Positions 1 through 9,640 of a stretch of 64,000 bases of DNA are shown one piece after another. The stretch is from positions 245,972,869-246,036,868 of the forward strand of contig CM066035.1 in assembly GCA_033557465.1 (NCBI GenBank). The letters run 5' to 3'. The notes beneath the pieces are model-generated. The model did no database searches. It was given only the letters and a program-made list of their open reading frames with translations, and had not been told where the DNA came from. The first letter of the stretch is position 1, and every line of letters starts with the position of its first letter. Position numbers and translations under genes: made by a program. The stretch comes from Ichthyophis bannanicus (lineage: Eukaryota > Chordata > Amphibia > Gymnophiona > Ichthyophiidae).

Positions 1-7
1 GCTAGGT

Positions 8-809
8 ATGATAAGGAAAGGAATGGAAAATAAAACAAAATATATTATAATGCCTCTATATCGTTCCATGGTGAGACCGCACCTTGAATATTGTGTGCAA
101 TTCTGGTCGCCGTATCTTAAAAAGGATATAGCGATTTTAGAAAAGGTTCAGAGGAGTGGCCTAGTGGTTAGGACAAGGTACTTCAGGCCGGAGGGCCGGG
201 GGTTCAAGTCCCACCTGGGGACAGCAATCTCAGGCCGGAGGGACTGGGATTTCTAGTCCTATAGGCACTCCTTGTGGTCTTGGGCAAGCCACTTAACCCT
301 CCATTGCCCATGTTCCCTGTAAGTATTAGCGTATGTGTGTCATATCCCCTCGTGTTAAATGTATCTCCCAATTGACCGCTTTGACCCGGTGAAAAGCGGG
401 ATATAAATACAGCTAAATAAATAAATAAATAAATAAAAGAGCCACCAAAATGGTAAAGGGGTTGGAAGGATACTCCTATGAAGAAAGTCTAAAAAGGTTA
501 GGGCTCTTTAACCTGGAAAAGAGACGGCTGAGGGGAGATATGATAGAAGTCTATAAATTAATGAACGGAGTGGAACGGGTAAACGTAGATCGATTGTTTA
601 CGTTATCAGAATATAGAAAGACTAGGGGACATGCAATGAAGCTACAGGGTAAACTATTTAAGACTAATAAAAGAAAATATTTTTTCACTCAACGTGTAAT
701 CAAACTCTGGAATTTGTTACCGGAGGATGTAGTAAAGGCTGTTAGTGTAGCTGGGTTTAAAAAAGGTTTGGACAAGTTCCTGGAGGAAAGGTCCATAAAC
801 CATTATTAA
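8..809 (+). pseudogene. CR1 ORF2 C-terminal fragment, interrupted by a SINE
   Basis: Codons 8-150 and 441-809 encode the C-terminal, post-catalytic part of a CR1 ORF2 protein (endonuclease plus reverse transcriptase). Recognisable blocks are PLYRSMVRPHLEYCVQFW before the break and [22 protein letters not shown] plus the WNLLPEDVV block after it. The protein would end at NHY followed by TAA. The SINE puts foreign codons and stops into the frame, so the fragment cannot be translated through. Family assignment rests on near identity with the CR1 at 34695-36272. Confidence 0.88.
153..437 (+). repeat. tRNA-derived SINE with MIR-like core
   Basis: The head resembles a tRNA, with an A box (TGGCCTAGTGGTTAGG) and a B box (GGTTCAAGTCCC) about 35 bp apart. 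The middle holds the MIR/CORE-SINE-type block CTTGGGCAAGCCACTTAACC. The tail resembles an L2-type LINE 3' end (AAAGCGGGATATAAATA) followed by AATA repeats. It interrupts the CR1 reading frame cleanly; any target duplication is only 3-4 bp. Related cores occur at 16946-17139, 48656-48780 and 53051-53255. Confidence 0.85.
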
Positions 810-981
810 GAAGTGACCGAAGATATCAATGATTGACCCAGTACAAGCATTGTGGAACTTGTGTCTCTTGGGGAAACTGCTAGGTACATATGACCTAGAT
901 TGGCCACTATTGGAAACAGAATACTGGGCTTGATGGACCTTGGTCTGACCCAGTATGGCATATCTTATGTTCTTATGTTCT

Positions 982-2064
982 AAACTAAGCATCCTAGGGA
1001 TGGACCCTAAAGTTACTGGTTGGGTTAGAAATTGGTTGGGTGGGAGTAGACAAAGAGTACAAGTAAATGGAGCTCACTCTGAGGAGAAGGATGTTATCAG
1101 TGGTGTGCCCCAGGGATCTGTCCTTGGTCCGATTTTCTTTAACATCTTTGTTAGTGATATAGCGGAAGGGCTTTCAGGTAAGGTTTGCCTCTTTGCGGAT
1201 GATACCAAAATCTGCAATAGAGTAGACACCCAGGAAGGGGTAGATAACATGAGGAGGGATCTAGCTAAGTTTGAAGAATGGTCTAGAATTTGACAGCTGG
1301 GATTTAATGTTAAAAAATGTAAGGTCATGCATTTGGGCTGCAGCAATCCAAGGGAGCAATATAGTATAGGGGTGAAGTACTTTTGTCCACTAAAGAAGAG
1401 CGGGACCTAGGCGTGATTGTGTCTGATGATCTTAAAGTAGCTAAACAAGTAGAAAAGGCAACGGCAAAAGCTAGAAGGATGCTTGGGTGCATATGGAGAG
1501 GAATGGCTAGCAGAAAAAAGGAGGTGATAATGTCTCTCTATAAGTCTTTGATGCGACCTCATTTGGAGTATAGTGTGCAATTCTGCAGACCGCACCTTCA
1601 AAAGGATGTGAACAGGATGGAGTCGGTGCAGAGGGTGGCTACTAAAATGATTAGTGGTCTTCATTATAAAGCATATGAGGACAGACCTAAGGATCTTAAT
1701 ATGTACACCTTAGAGGAAAGGCGGGATTGAGATGTTTAAATACCTCCATGGCATAAATGTTCAGGGAGAGAGCCTCTTTCAATTGAAAGCAAGTTCTGCT
1801 ACGAGGGGACATGGGATGAAGGTGAAGGGAGATAGATTCAGGAGTGATATGTGGAAATATTTCTTTACAGAAAGAGTAGTGGATCCATGGAATAGTCTCC
1901 CAGTGGAGGTGGTAGAGATGACGACAGTAACTGAATTCAAAAAAGCATGGGACAAACACAGAGGATCTCTAAAGGTATAAAGGGGTCTGTTGTAGTTGTT
2001 ATGGAAGGACAGACTAGATAGGCCATGTGGTCTTTTTCTGTCATCATATTTCTATGTTTCTATG
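982..2064 (+). mobile_element. CR1-type LINE, 3' half (subfamily b), degenerate
   Basis: A second CR1 copy follows the first directly, in the same orientation. It encodes the reverse-transcriptase core (GVPQGSVLGP, then FADDTKI as the catalytic box), the linker and the C-terminal part. It ends in TTTCTATG repeats, distinct from the TTCTTATG tail of the previous copy. The reading frame is broken by a stop near 1294, a frameshift before 1383 and a stop near 1728. The same subfamily tail recurs at 16205-16412 and 60946-61055. Confidence 0.88.
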
Positions 2065-2805
2065 CAGATGAGGCCCAGGCGAGGCAGGCAACGAAGAGGC
2101 ACAATGCAGGAAAGGGTAACAGTGCATGACCTGTGGTGGCAGCCTGCACAGGCAGTCAGGACTCTACACAGCTGACAGACGCAGATAGATGGACCAGAGG
2201 AATGTCAGCCACTGTGGCAAGGCTATTGTGGGCTGGCAGCACAAATCTGCAAAGATATGAATGTTAGTGGCATGCAAGATATCTGAGTTGGACAGGCATG
2301 GGAGGGGAGAACAATGGGGGATCAAAAGCATAACCACAGTTTGGAACGTCATTGTATGAACCAGTGGGCTATACCTCTATGACCTGCTGTACAGCAATGC
2401 CTGGGTACAGAGGGACTGCAGGTCACCGCACAAACCATCTGCTCTGTGCGCCAGGATAGGGTAACCGCACCATCACCCATGATGCATTGCACATGCGGAA
2501 CAGCGGTCTACGGCAGATCACCAAATGGGGTCTGCACCTCTCTGTTACCGCAGCCTGGTAAGATGGACTGCCGTGCATGATACTTGCACAGAGTAGCTAC
2601 AGACCCTGCCATTGGTAAGGATGGCTGCCCAGTACTAGTCCATAGTACATGTGATGCTACATATAGGTCCTGCTGCACATCCCCATCACTAGCAGTGTGT
2701 GGCAGGTGTCCCTAGCATTGCGACTGAAGGTACCTCTGTGCCCATCTGTGTTCCGCAGTCACAGGTGTCCCTCTGGGACCAGAGACCACCCAGATTAGTA
2801 TGTAC
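2065..2805 (+). mobile_element. E1: left portion of a Harbinger-like non-coding element
   Basis: There is no coding capacity. The stretch 2366-2800 aligns by eye, in order and orientation, with 19050-19520 inside the complete element E2 (17968-22797); shared blocks include ACCCATGATGCA and GCACAGAGTAGCTACA. It is therefore a second copy of that family. Its left end is not in the window. The copy stops at 2805, where the Gypsy element begins, and resumes near 9641. Confidence 0.7.
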
Positions 2806-4230
2806 TGTCGTCACGGCATCCCCTAGTGGCCAATGGCAGTAAGGGCATGCAGTACAACATATTTATTTTCAAGGAGCGTGGGGTATTTTAAGGCCAAAAT
2901 GGAGATTGGTCTTAGGTATTTCAGCTCCTTGTGAGAACTCAATAATTAAGCCATGAGTGTAGGGAAACAAGGCTTTTATTTCCCCTCTGTGCAAGGGTTC
3001 ATTAAGACACTAGAAATAAAAGAATGTCCTTTGTTCGTAAAGGTTCCAGTAATAATTAGGTAAAACCAATTGTTAATATCTTCACAATTAGTTGTAAGGG
3101 TTAAAGGGAGGAATTCAATTCATTCCAGGGCAAAGCAATTTAAACAAGACTTCTTCTTATTTATAAGGTCGCTATGGATTCTAGGCTAGAAGCCATACAC
3201 AAACTACAATCCATAGCTTCTTCCTGAGGAATGGGAATAGTATTGGCATCTTCTATTTACATAAATTCTGCTTCACTACTTTCCCCCTCAGAGCACACGC
3301 TGTCCCTGGCAGTTACAGGTTTATAAGGACTGTCTCTGGTATCTTGCCTCCAATAAGACTGTACTTTAAAGTCTTTTGGTAGTTCTTCAAACCACTCTGG
3401 TTTCTTTCCTCTTCTTATAAAGTGATTTTTAGCTTTAGCAGTGCTTTTAGGAGTTAAGCTTTCTTTAGCAGGAATAAAACTTTCATACCTTGAGTTTCTG
3501 TAGCTTGAAGCTCTGGAGCCTTCTCTCTCATGCACGTCTCTGTGACAACAGGTTTTCTGTTGGTAGCTTCTGGGCAGTGCTGGACTTCCTGAATGCTTAG
3601 TAAAACCTGGTGCGGATTCTCCAGCTCTATGCTTCAGTGACAAAGTAGCTTTGTTAGAAACTCCTTTCCCTCGAGTACCTGGTAAAGCTTGTTCAGCATA
3701 CTCCAATGCTTGCAGGCTTTCCTCCAAGCCTGGCTCTCTGGCTCTCTGTGTACGTCTTTCAGCTTTGGACTCAGGAACGTTGCTTAAGCAGGGAGTGGCA
3801 TACCCTCCAGCCTGACTGCTTTCCTTAGCAGACTCCCTCTGAACAGCGGCTCTCGTAGCTTGGCCCCTCTGAACTCTACCTCTGTGAATTCTGTCCTTTT
3901 GGGCTTGCTCAGGGAGGATTCCTTCCTTCAGGTCTCTCCCTCCTTCTTCAGCCATAATCCTTGTTCCCTCTCTTCCTGCTGCTTCTTCTCCTTCCCCTTC
4001 TCCTTCTGCTGTGCTAGCATTAAGCTTCCGTTTATAAAGGGATCTTCCCTTTGAATCTCCCGGGCTCATTTCCAGGTGCAACTGGTTAGCTCTCCTACCC
4101 TCATTAGGCTCTGTAGGATCACTCCTGCCCCCTCTAGCTGTGCTTTGAGGTAATTGCACCTCTAGAGCTCTGTGAAAAACAGAGTTTCTTTTCAACTCTG
4201 CATCTTTATTGGCACCAGCCTCATGACACA
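2806..4230 (-). repeat. Gypsy 3' LTR, about 1.43 kb
   Basis: In sense orientation the LTR starts TGTGTCATGA directly after a purine tract and ends in a TGACGACA-type terminus; the other LTR ends TCATGACA. These are the expected short inverted ends beginning TG and finishing CA. Bases 2806-3054 are duplicated with few differences at 7268-7516, which fixes the R-U5 part. The U3 (about 3165-4230) carries an open reading frame of 324 codons. A TATA box lies at 3157-3164 and an AATAAA-type signal at 2975-2980. Confidence 0.72.
3157..3164 (-). promoter_or_regulatory. TATA box of the Gypsy LTR
   Basis: The minus strand reads TATAAATA, about 90 bp downstream of the U3 ORF stop and roughly 180 bp upstream of an AATAAA-type signal (2975-2980). 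This spacing fits a U3 promoter followed by an R region. Confidence 0.5.
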
Positions 4231-4231
4231 T
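3257..4231 (-). CDS. Long ORF encoded in the U3 of the Gypsy LTR, function unknown
   Basis: An ATG overlapping the junction of purine tract and LTR opens 324 codons that stay open to 3257. I do not recognise a domain. The product is very hydrophilic, rich in R, E, K, S and G, with repeated RES/RE-type runs and an acidic end (EGESSEAEF). The same frame is continuous with the integrase C-terminus upstream, so it could be a read-through extension of Pol, a separate LTR-encoded protein, or a chance open frame. Starting at the LTR edge and staying open for nearly 1 kb makes pure chance less likely. The only analogy I can name is that some retroviruses carry a gene in U3; no sequence relation is implied. 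Confidence 0.45.
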   Translation of the reverse strand: MCHEAGANKDAELKRNSVFHRALEVQLPQSTARGGRSDPTEPNEGRRANQLHLEMSPGDSKGRSLYKRKLNASTAEGEGEGEEAAGREGTRIMAEEGGRDLKEGILPEQAQKDRIHRGRVQRGQATRAAVQRESAKESSQAGGYATPCLSNVPESKAERRTQRAREPGLEESLQALEYAEQALPGTRGKGVSNKATLSLKHRAGESAPGFTKHSGSPALPRSYQQKTCCHRDVHEREGSRASSYRNSRYESFIPAKESLTPKSTAKAKNHFIRRGKKPEWFEELPKDFKVQSYWRQDTRDSPYKPVTARDSVCSEGESSEAEFM

Positions 4232-4243
4232 CCCCCCTCTTAA
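4231..4243 (-). other. Polypurine tract of the Gypsy element
   Basis: The minus strand reads TTAAGAGGGGGGA directly before TGTGTCATGA. A purine run abutting a TG-starting LTR is the expected plus-strand primer site. It is the main evidence that the 3' LTR starts at 4230 rather than near 3054. Confidence 0.65.
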
Positions 4244-5461
4244 AATATTACGGGCTGAATGTTCACCATTACTACAGCACGTAATTCTAGACATCTTCTG
4301 TGCTGACATAAACAAGGCCAACCTCTCGTGCCAGAGTCGAAGAACATTTATGTGGTACACTTGTTCATGTCCCCTGGTGTCTCGTATCAAATACGATGCT
4401 GGACCAAGTGGTTTAACCACTATGTAGGGTCCTTTCCAGCGGGCTTCAAACTTCGGAGTGGAGCCTGATACCAAGACTATTACCTTCTCACCGGCAGTTA
4501 GACATCGGGGCTTGGTATCTCTGTCATAGTACTGTTTTTGCTTTTTCTGATTGTCCTTCATCTTTTCTTCAGCAAAACGTGAGGTCCGTTTTAACCGGCT
4601 TCTTAAACTTCTCAAAAATTGCGGTATCCCTACTTCATTTTGTACAGGTTCCACCCATTGTTTTCTCAGAATATCCAGAACTCCTATGGGTGCTCTAGCA
4701 TACATCAACTCATAAGACGACGTGCCTAATGAAACCTGTGTTCTTTCTCTGCAGGCGTACAATACAAATGGGAGCATCGTGTCCCACTCTGCCATTTCTC
4801 CGTCCAGTGCCCATCGCAGCATCTGCTTGATAGTCTGGTTCATTCCACCAAACCATTGCATTGGGGGTGATATGCGGCGGTTTTGAGATGCCTGATGCCA
4901 AAGGTGTCCCACACCTGGGCTAAATATTTGGACATGAAGTTCGTGCCTCTGTCTGTCAAAACTTCTTGAGGGAATCCAACCTCGCAAAATAGCTTTATAA
5001 GCTTCATGGCGATGGATTTCGCTGATACATTCCTCAAGGGCACCGCCCATAGGAAACGTGTTGCCTGGTCCATGATGACCAATATATATTGGAAACCCCT
5101 AGGCGTTTTTATGAGGGGTCCGACTATGTCCATGGCCAGCCTTCTGATGGGATCAGTTATTACTGGCATCGGCAGTAATGGCACCCCAGGTGGTCTTATG
5201 GAGGTCACCCGTTGGCAGGAGGCACAGGACTCACAAAAACGTGAGACCTCCTTAAAAACTCCTGGCCAGTATCTGGTCAAGGGTCCCTTGTACCCCTTTG
5301 TGACCGCTCACTGGGTGATCATGCGCTAACCTCAGCACTGCAGATTTGAAAGTATTTGGGACTACCAGCTGTTTTCGGACATCTTTAGTCCGTGGGTCTA
5401 TACTCTCCCTGTATAGCACCCCCTCTTCTCTTATAAACCTTGGGAAAATATTTCTCTTCAT
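4232..5461 (-). pseudogene. Gypsy integrase, broken by two frameshifts
   Basis: The zinc-binding HHCC part begins near 5461 with HDHPVSGHKG and finishes with CESCASC. The DDE core follows with AMDIVGPL, LTDRGTNF and NGLVE. The C-terminal part includes YYDRDTKPR, a WKGPY block and YHINVLRLWH, typical of Gypsy integrases. The frame changes near 5270 and again near 4855, close to the catalytic Glu, so the copy is inactive. Integrase starts immediately after the gag-protease stop, where reverse transcriptase and RNase H should lie. Its frame runs without a stop into the LTR-encoded ORF. Confidence 0.88.
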
Positions 5462-6843
5462 CTTCTGTCCCTTTCCGAAGGGGCATTTACTAAATCCTCG
5501 TGAGATGGGAGGTCATCTAAACTTTCTTCCCTTGAACATGAGGGTTCTTCTGAGGCTTTCGTCTGGGTGCGAGTGGAGACGAAAACCTCTCGGGGGTTTA
5601 GTCCCTCCTCTAGGCCTCTTTCAAATTGTGGCCAGTCTGTACCTAAGACCAACTCTTTAGGTAATCTGGGCACTACGGCTATCAACATTCTTTTTTCTAT
5701 TCCCAAACCTCTTACAAGTAAGTTATATACAGGATAAAAGGTGGCAGCGCCATGCACACATTTTATCTTGACTTTGCCCTCTGGTTGATCTGGGGCGGAC
5801 TCAGCTCGCTCTTTGATTACAGACCAGAGCTTGCGTGAAATCATCGTCTGGTCCGCACCAGAGTCAAGAAGAGCTTTGGCAGCATCTCCTTGTACAGTTA
5901 CATCAAGTACAAATCCTTCAGATAACATTTCTCTGTTCTCCCCCATGAGAGCAGTACGTGCTCGGCACTCACTCATAACATGTCCCATTTTCCCACAGCC
6001 AAAACATCTTTTAGAGTAACTCTTCTCTACATTCTTAGCATTTTTCACATTTTGAGTTTTTAACTGTGAGAGACTTCCTGATGACTGCTTGAATGTCGCT
6101 ACCGCCTTCTTTGAACCTTCCCCAGTCCGCTGGGTGGCTAATTCGGCCTCTAGATATCTTTCAGTCAAGGCAATAGCCTCTGCAGTAGTGCGACAATTCT
6201 GTAGGATAAGGAAGCTCTGTATACTACTGGGTACTGCAGACATGAACTGCTCAAGGATTATCATATCCATCAGCGTTTCAATCGTTTTCTCACTAGGCCT
6301 TAGCCACTTCTCGGCTAAGCTCTTCAGCCTGTGACCTAGCGCTTTTGGCGTTTCACCTACTTCAAGGTGTGCCGTGCGTAGCTTACGGTTATAGACGAGA
6401 GCAGTCAGACCCAGGCGATCCCTGATGGCCTTCATTACCTCGCTATAATTGTTTGCTAATGAAGCAGGCATTGCCCTATAGGCTGACAGTGCCTCTCCTG
6501 TGAGGGAAACTGCCAATCTAATGGACCACTGCTCTTCCGGCCAACCTATGGAAAGAGCTAGGAAGTCATCCACATCATCAGTTACCCCCAACTTCCCCAA
6601 AGTCAGAGAGTCGTAGGACCCTAGTCCTACCGGACAGTTGCCCAGTCCCGAGCTCTGTTCAGGATGTTTTGCGGCTGCTTTCTGTGTCTTTTGTTGATGC
6701 ATCAGCCAAGCTTCCAGCATCTGCAAGACTGGCTTTTGCTGTTCCTGCATGGCCAGGATTGCATGCTGTTGTGTTTGCGCAGCCAGTTCCCCTTGCTTGC
6801 TGAACTGCGTAGCCATCCAGTTGAACATCTCTCGCTGATCCAT
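5458..6843 (-). CDS. Gypsy Gag-protease polyprotein, SCAN-like
   Basis: A 461-codon ORF starts at an ATG (6841-6843). Residues about 135-232 resemble the SCAN fold, a domain known to derive from Gypsy-type capsids; the block LMDMIILEQFMSAVP is characteristic. A CCHC zinc knuckle follows (C280, C283, H288, C293). Then comes an aspartic protease with the catalytic DSGA at 327-330 and a LVLGTDW block near 398-404. Residues 18-55 are Gln-rich. Gag would coat element RNA and the protease would mature it. The frame is intact, but the neighbouring integrase is broken and reverse transcriptase is missing, so the element cannot move by itself. Confidence 0.88.
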   Translation of the reverse strand: MDQREMFNWMATQFSKQGELAAQTQQHAILAMQEQQKPVLQMLEAWLMHQQKTQKAAAKHPEQSSGLGNCPVGLGSYDSLTLGKLGVTDDVDDFLALSIGWPEEQWSIRLAVSLTGEALSAYRAMPASLANNYSEVMKAIRDRLGLTALVYNRKLRTAHLEVGETPKALGHRLKSLAEKWLRPSEKTIETLMDMIILEQFMSAVPSSIQSFLILQNCRTTAEAIALTERYLEAELATQRTGEGSKKAVATFKQSSGSLSQLKTQNVKNAKNVEKSYSKRCFGCGKMGHVMSECRARTALMGENREMLSEGFVLDVTVQGDAAKALLDSGADQTMISRKLWSVIKERAESAPDQPEGKVKIKCVHGAATFYPVYNLLVRGLGIEKRMLIAVVPRLPKELVLGTDWPQFERGLEEGLNPREVFVSTRTQTKASEEPSCSREESLDDLPSHEDLVNAPSERDRR

Positions 6844-7246
6844 GGCGAAGAGTTTTCCTAGGAAACAAAGAGAAAAAAGAAAAACCCAAGTGCAGCTGTA
6901 CCAGAATCAGCCCTCCACTCTTTTCTTTTCTTTTCAATTTCCCCTCTAAAACTTTAAACTTGCATCCAAATCAAGTCATGCCCTTCTACCTTTTACCTGG
7001 TAGAAGTGTTGACTCAAACTTTCAGAAAGGATGGTGCTGCTCTGCGTTGTAGCACTCTGCCACCGTTATCAGCAACCTCGCCTTCCTTTCCAGATTTTCT
7101 TCCAGTCCGGTCCGCGTTTTCTCCTCCAATCCGGGTTTTCTTCTCCTCCGGTCCGTGTTTTCTCCTCCGATCCGGGTTGTTTTTTTTTTTTTAGCTTAAT
7201 ACTGGTACTTTCTTCTTTTTCCAGTATGTCTTAGGGTGATATCCAC

Positions 7247-7264
7247 ATCCTGCCAACTACGCCA
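7247..7264 (-). other. Primer-binding site, tRNA-Ser type
   Basis: The plus strand reads ATCCTGCCAACTACGCCA, which matches the 3' end of vertebrate tRNA-Ser(AGA/UGA) including CCA at 17 of 18 bases by recall. It lies 3 bp inside the LTR edge at 7268, as expected for a minus-strand element. Confidence 0.7.
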
Positions 7265-7267
7265 TTC

Positions 7268-7516
7268 TGTCATGACCGCATCCCCTAGTGGCCAATGGCA
7301 GTAAGGGCATGCAGTACAACATATTTATTTTCAAGGAGTGTGGGGTATTTTAAGGCCAAAATGGAGATTGGTCTTAGGTATTTCAGCTCCTTGTGAGAAC
7401 TCAATAATTAAGCCATGAGTGTAGGGAAACAAGGCTTTTATTTCCCCTCTGTGCAAGGATTCATTAAGACACTAGAAATCAAAGAATGTCCTTTGTTCAT
7501 AAAGGTTCCAGTAATA
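7268..7516 (-). repeat. Gypsy 5' LTR, R-U5 part only
   Basis: This 249-bp stretch repeats 2806-3054 with only scattered substitutions. It ends on the right where Penelope sequence begins, so the U3 with its promoter and ORF is missing from this LTR copy. Confidence 0.85.
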
Positions 7517-7529
7517 AGCGGCTAAGAGA

Positions 7530-8018
7530 GTGATGGTGGCTCACAAGCATAATCCCAATTTATCTAACATTTTGGTGTCATCTGCCTTGACATATTACAA
7601 ACCACCTCCGAAGGTGAAGGGTCATTTTAAGTGTGGCAGATGTTCTGTGTGCGTCCACACGATTACAGTTAAGGAGTGTTTTGTCCATCCGCTCTCACAA
7701 CGTAAGGTTTACATACACAATTTTTCAAATTGTAAGACTGAAAATGTCATCTACATAATTCTTTGTCCCTGTAATCTCCTCTATGTAGGTAAAACTAAAC
7801 GACAGATACGCACCAGGATAATCGAACATAGGAGCTGTATACAAAGAGGGATCCCAGATAAGCCACTTGTAACACATTGGCAAAAAAACAAACATACCGT
7901 TGGTGATTTAAAATATTTAGTTTTAAAAACAGTAGTATCAAATTGGAGAGGAGGAGATGTGAATAAACTGCTGTTGAAACTTGAGCAACGCTATATATAT
8001 ATGAGTTCAACACCCTAG
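7530..8018 (+). CDS. Penelope GIY-YIG endonuclease domain fragment
   Basis: The frame encodes about 160 residues. A Cys motif (CGRCSVC) precedes the GIY-YIG nuclease core: VIYIILCPCNLLYVGKTKR holds the two tyrosine motifs, and IRTRIIEH supplies the conserved Arg and following residues. In Penelope-like elements this domain nicks the target for reverse transcription. There is no upstream reverse transcriptase, so this is a truncated C-terminus whose first ATG has no meaning as a natural start. The frame itself is uninterrupted to TAG at 8018. Confidence 0.85.
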   Translation: MMVAHKHNPNLSNILVSSALTYYKPPPKVKGHFKCGRCSVCVHTITVKECFVHPLSQRKVYIHNFSNCKTENVIYIILCPCNLLYVGKTKRQIRTRIIEHRSCIQRGIPDKPLVTHWQKNKHTVGDLKYLVLKTVVSNWRGGDVNKLLLKLEQRYIYMSSTP

Positions 8019-8524
8019 AGCCTAATGGATTGAATCAGGAGACTGATGTCAGTATTCCTTTGAAATAATGCATGCATCAGTTCTACCACATCCAAATGAT
8101 TTGTTATCAACCCCCTTTTTTCAATTATGAACCATATACGTTTTTTATTAATTATTACTTTTATTGAGGTTTATTGACTTTTTTGACCTTAACATTCTCA
8201 ATAGTTAACAGTAGTATTTCCAATTTATTTAGTACGTCGGTTTACACACTGATAGACTTCCTCTGTTTGTGCCAATCTAGTGTTTGTAACTTGATATCGA
8301 CTGAAACCACGCCCCCAGGTTTTGGCACGGTTTTTTCAGTGGTTTTTAAACTTCGGCGTTCTCCTCAGTTCACTCTTCAGTTTTTAGAGATTACGCTCCT
8401 TCCAAAACACAAGGTTGGTTCGGCATTTGTTGTTTCTTTAATATTTACTTTATGCAACCTCATGTGTAGTTTTTAACTAACGATCATTAATCTGGTGGCT
8501 TAATAATGTTTTTAAATCCAGGTT

Positions 8525-8710
8525 ATAAAAACATCGTCCCCAGGATATATTGTTTTATGTTCCCTCTTATGTAAGCAGCAGTACTGAGCAGTGCCCTTTT
8601 AAATAAATATATACAAAATATGATACATGTGCCCCGCCATTGTTTCAGACAAACTTATATATTTAAAAACATCGGCCCCAGAATATATTGTTTTATGTTC
8701 CCTCTTATGT
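8525..8710 (+). repeat. Direct repeat of about 47 bp within the Penelope 3' region
   Basis: A block containing GATATATTGTTTTATGTTCC at 8525-8571 recurs with three or four changes at 8664-8710, a spacing of about 139 bp. It probably marks a local tandem duplication in the non-coding 3' region. Confidence 0.7.
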
Positions 8711-9548
8711 TTCCTCCAGTGAAGCAACTTCCTTCCTGGAGTTTGGATTTTAATCCCCCGTTGTTACTTATTGGTCTTATAGTAATTTGATGTTTTTAGT
8801 AGTCATTTAATGAAATTATTTAATGATGGTATTAATTATTTATTATACTACTCCATGTTGTTTCTTAATATGTTATTTATCTGGTGTATTTGTATTTTTA
8901 TTATGTATTTTTTATGCATTTACAGTGTGTTTGTTGCTAAAGGTTTTTTTAAAAACCACGCCACTAATTTAAGTAAGTACATTTCTTATTCTTTCGGTAT
9001 TTTTAATAAGTTGTTATGGTGTCTGTAATATGGTCCCTGTGTTTGCCAAAAATTTTTGATATTTGAAGTTTTTTCACCTATATAATTTCTATTGTTATAA
9101 CTCTTTATTGATGTTGTTATGTTTGCAGCTTAATGCTGTTTATGCACATAGCCCTAGCATAGTTGGGCCAAAGGTGAACATCTGTCACATTTCAATATAC
9201 AGACTATCCTTTCATGATCCGCATTAGTGAGTATCATCTGCCATTTGTCTTTTATTTGTTTTTAATTTGGTGTTAATTGCCTTTCTGCCCTGCGTCTTTT
9301 TTAACTTGGAGTGTTTACACATGTCATTTATGTATGAGTTGACAAATAGAGTTTGATTACCATCTATGCATGACATAACCATTTGTCTTAGTAACAGGTT
9401 TTCTGTGGTGATGTCTTAGGTTTGTTTTTTTGAAAAATCCGTTATCCATGCCCGTGCTATTATTGTTAATCTTGTTCATTTTTATTTATATGTTTTTAAT
9501 ACGTTTTATTGTATAATTCTATTTATGTTATTTTTGTTAGTTTTTATA

Positions 9549-9585
9549 CCCCCTGAAGAAGGCGTTCCGCCGAAACGCGTTGGGG
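9549..9585 (+). ncRNA. Hammerhead-like ribozyme core (candidate)
   Basis: CTGAAGA (9553-9559) fits the CUGANGA box. A 4-bp stem (GGCG/CGCC with a 3-nt loop, 9561-9571) follows, then GAAAC (9572-9576). CCCC upstream can pair with GGGG at 9582-9585 as stem I. Hammerhead ribozymes are known in Penelope-like elements. Stem III would be almost absent here, so self-cleavage is uncertain. Confidence 0.3.
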
Positions 9586-9640
9586 AACACTAATAAAACT
9601 TCCTGGATCAAGCATCTGTATCATCATCTCTCTCGCTCCT

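Larger units (their letters stand above)
1..981 (+). mobile_element. CR1-type LINE, 3' end (subfamily a), split by a SINE
   Basis: This is the 3' part of a CR1-clade non-LTR retrotransposon. It holds the end of the reverse-transcriptase protein and a 3' UTR of about 170 bp finishing in a TTCTTATG-type octamer repeat, the usual CR1 ending. Its nucleotide sequence closely matches the end of the near-complete CR1 at 31437-36452, so both belong to the same subfamily. The copy is cut by the window edge on the left. A SINE at 153-437 interrupts it. Confidence 0.9.
2806..7516 (-). mobile_element. Ty3/Gypsy LTR retrotransposon with SCAN-like Gag
   Basis: The minus-strand element has, in sense order: a partial 5' LTR (7268-7516), a tRNA-Ser-type primer site (7247-7264), a gag-protease ORF (5458-6843), a frameshifted integrase (4232-5461), a polypurine tract (4231-4243) and a long 3' LTR (2806-4230). 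No reverse transcriptase or RNase H is present between protease and integrase. The 5' LTR lacks its U3 because the Penelope sequence starts there. The element sits inside E1. The last four left-flanking bases (GTAC) weakly resemble the first right-flanking ones (GTAA), so no convincing target duplication is left. Confidence 0.85.
7517..9640 (+). mobile_element. Penelope-like element, 5'-truncated 3' end
   Basis: The segment starts abruptly in the C-terminal GIY-YIG endonuclease region of a Penelope-like retroelement and continues through an AT-rich 3' region of about 1.6 kb. Near the end is a compact hairpin motif flanked by CTGAAGA and GAAAC (9549-9585) and a TAATAAAAC stretch. The reverse transcriptase is absent, consistent with 5' truncation. 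The right border, where E1-like sequence resumes, is approximate. Confidence 0.75.

Noticed and set aside
3049..3060. LTR border of the Gypsy element at about 3048-3054
   Set aside because: The homology with the right LTR stops here, but no purine tract precedes it; the tract and matching inverted ends are at 4230, so the shared part is taken as R-U5 only.
3860..4054. Plus-strand frame opposite the Gypsy U3 ORF
   Set aside because: Complement of a charged low-complexity frame; no features of its own.
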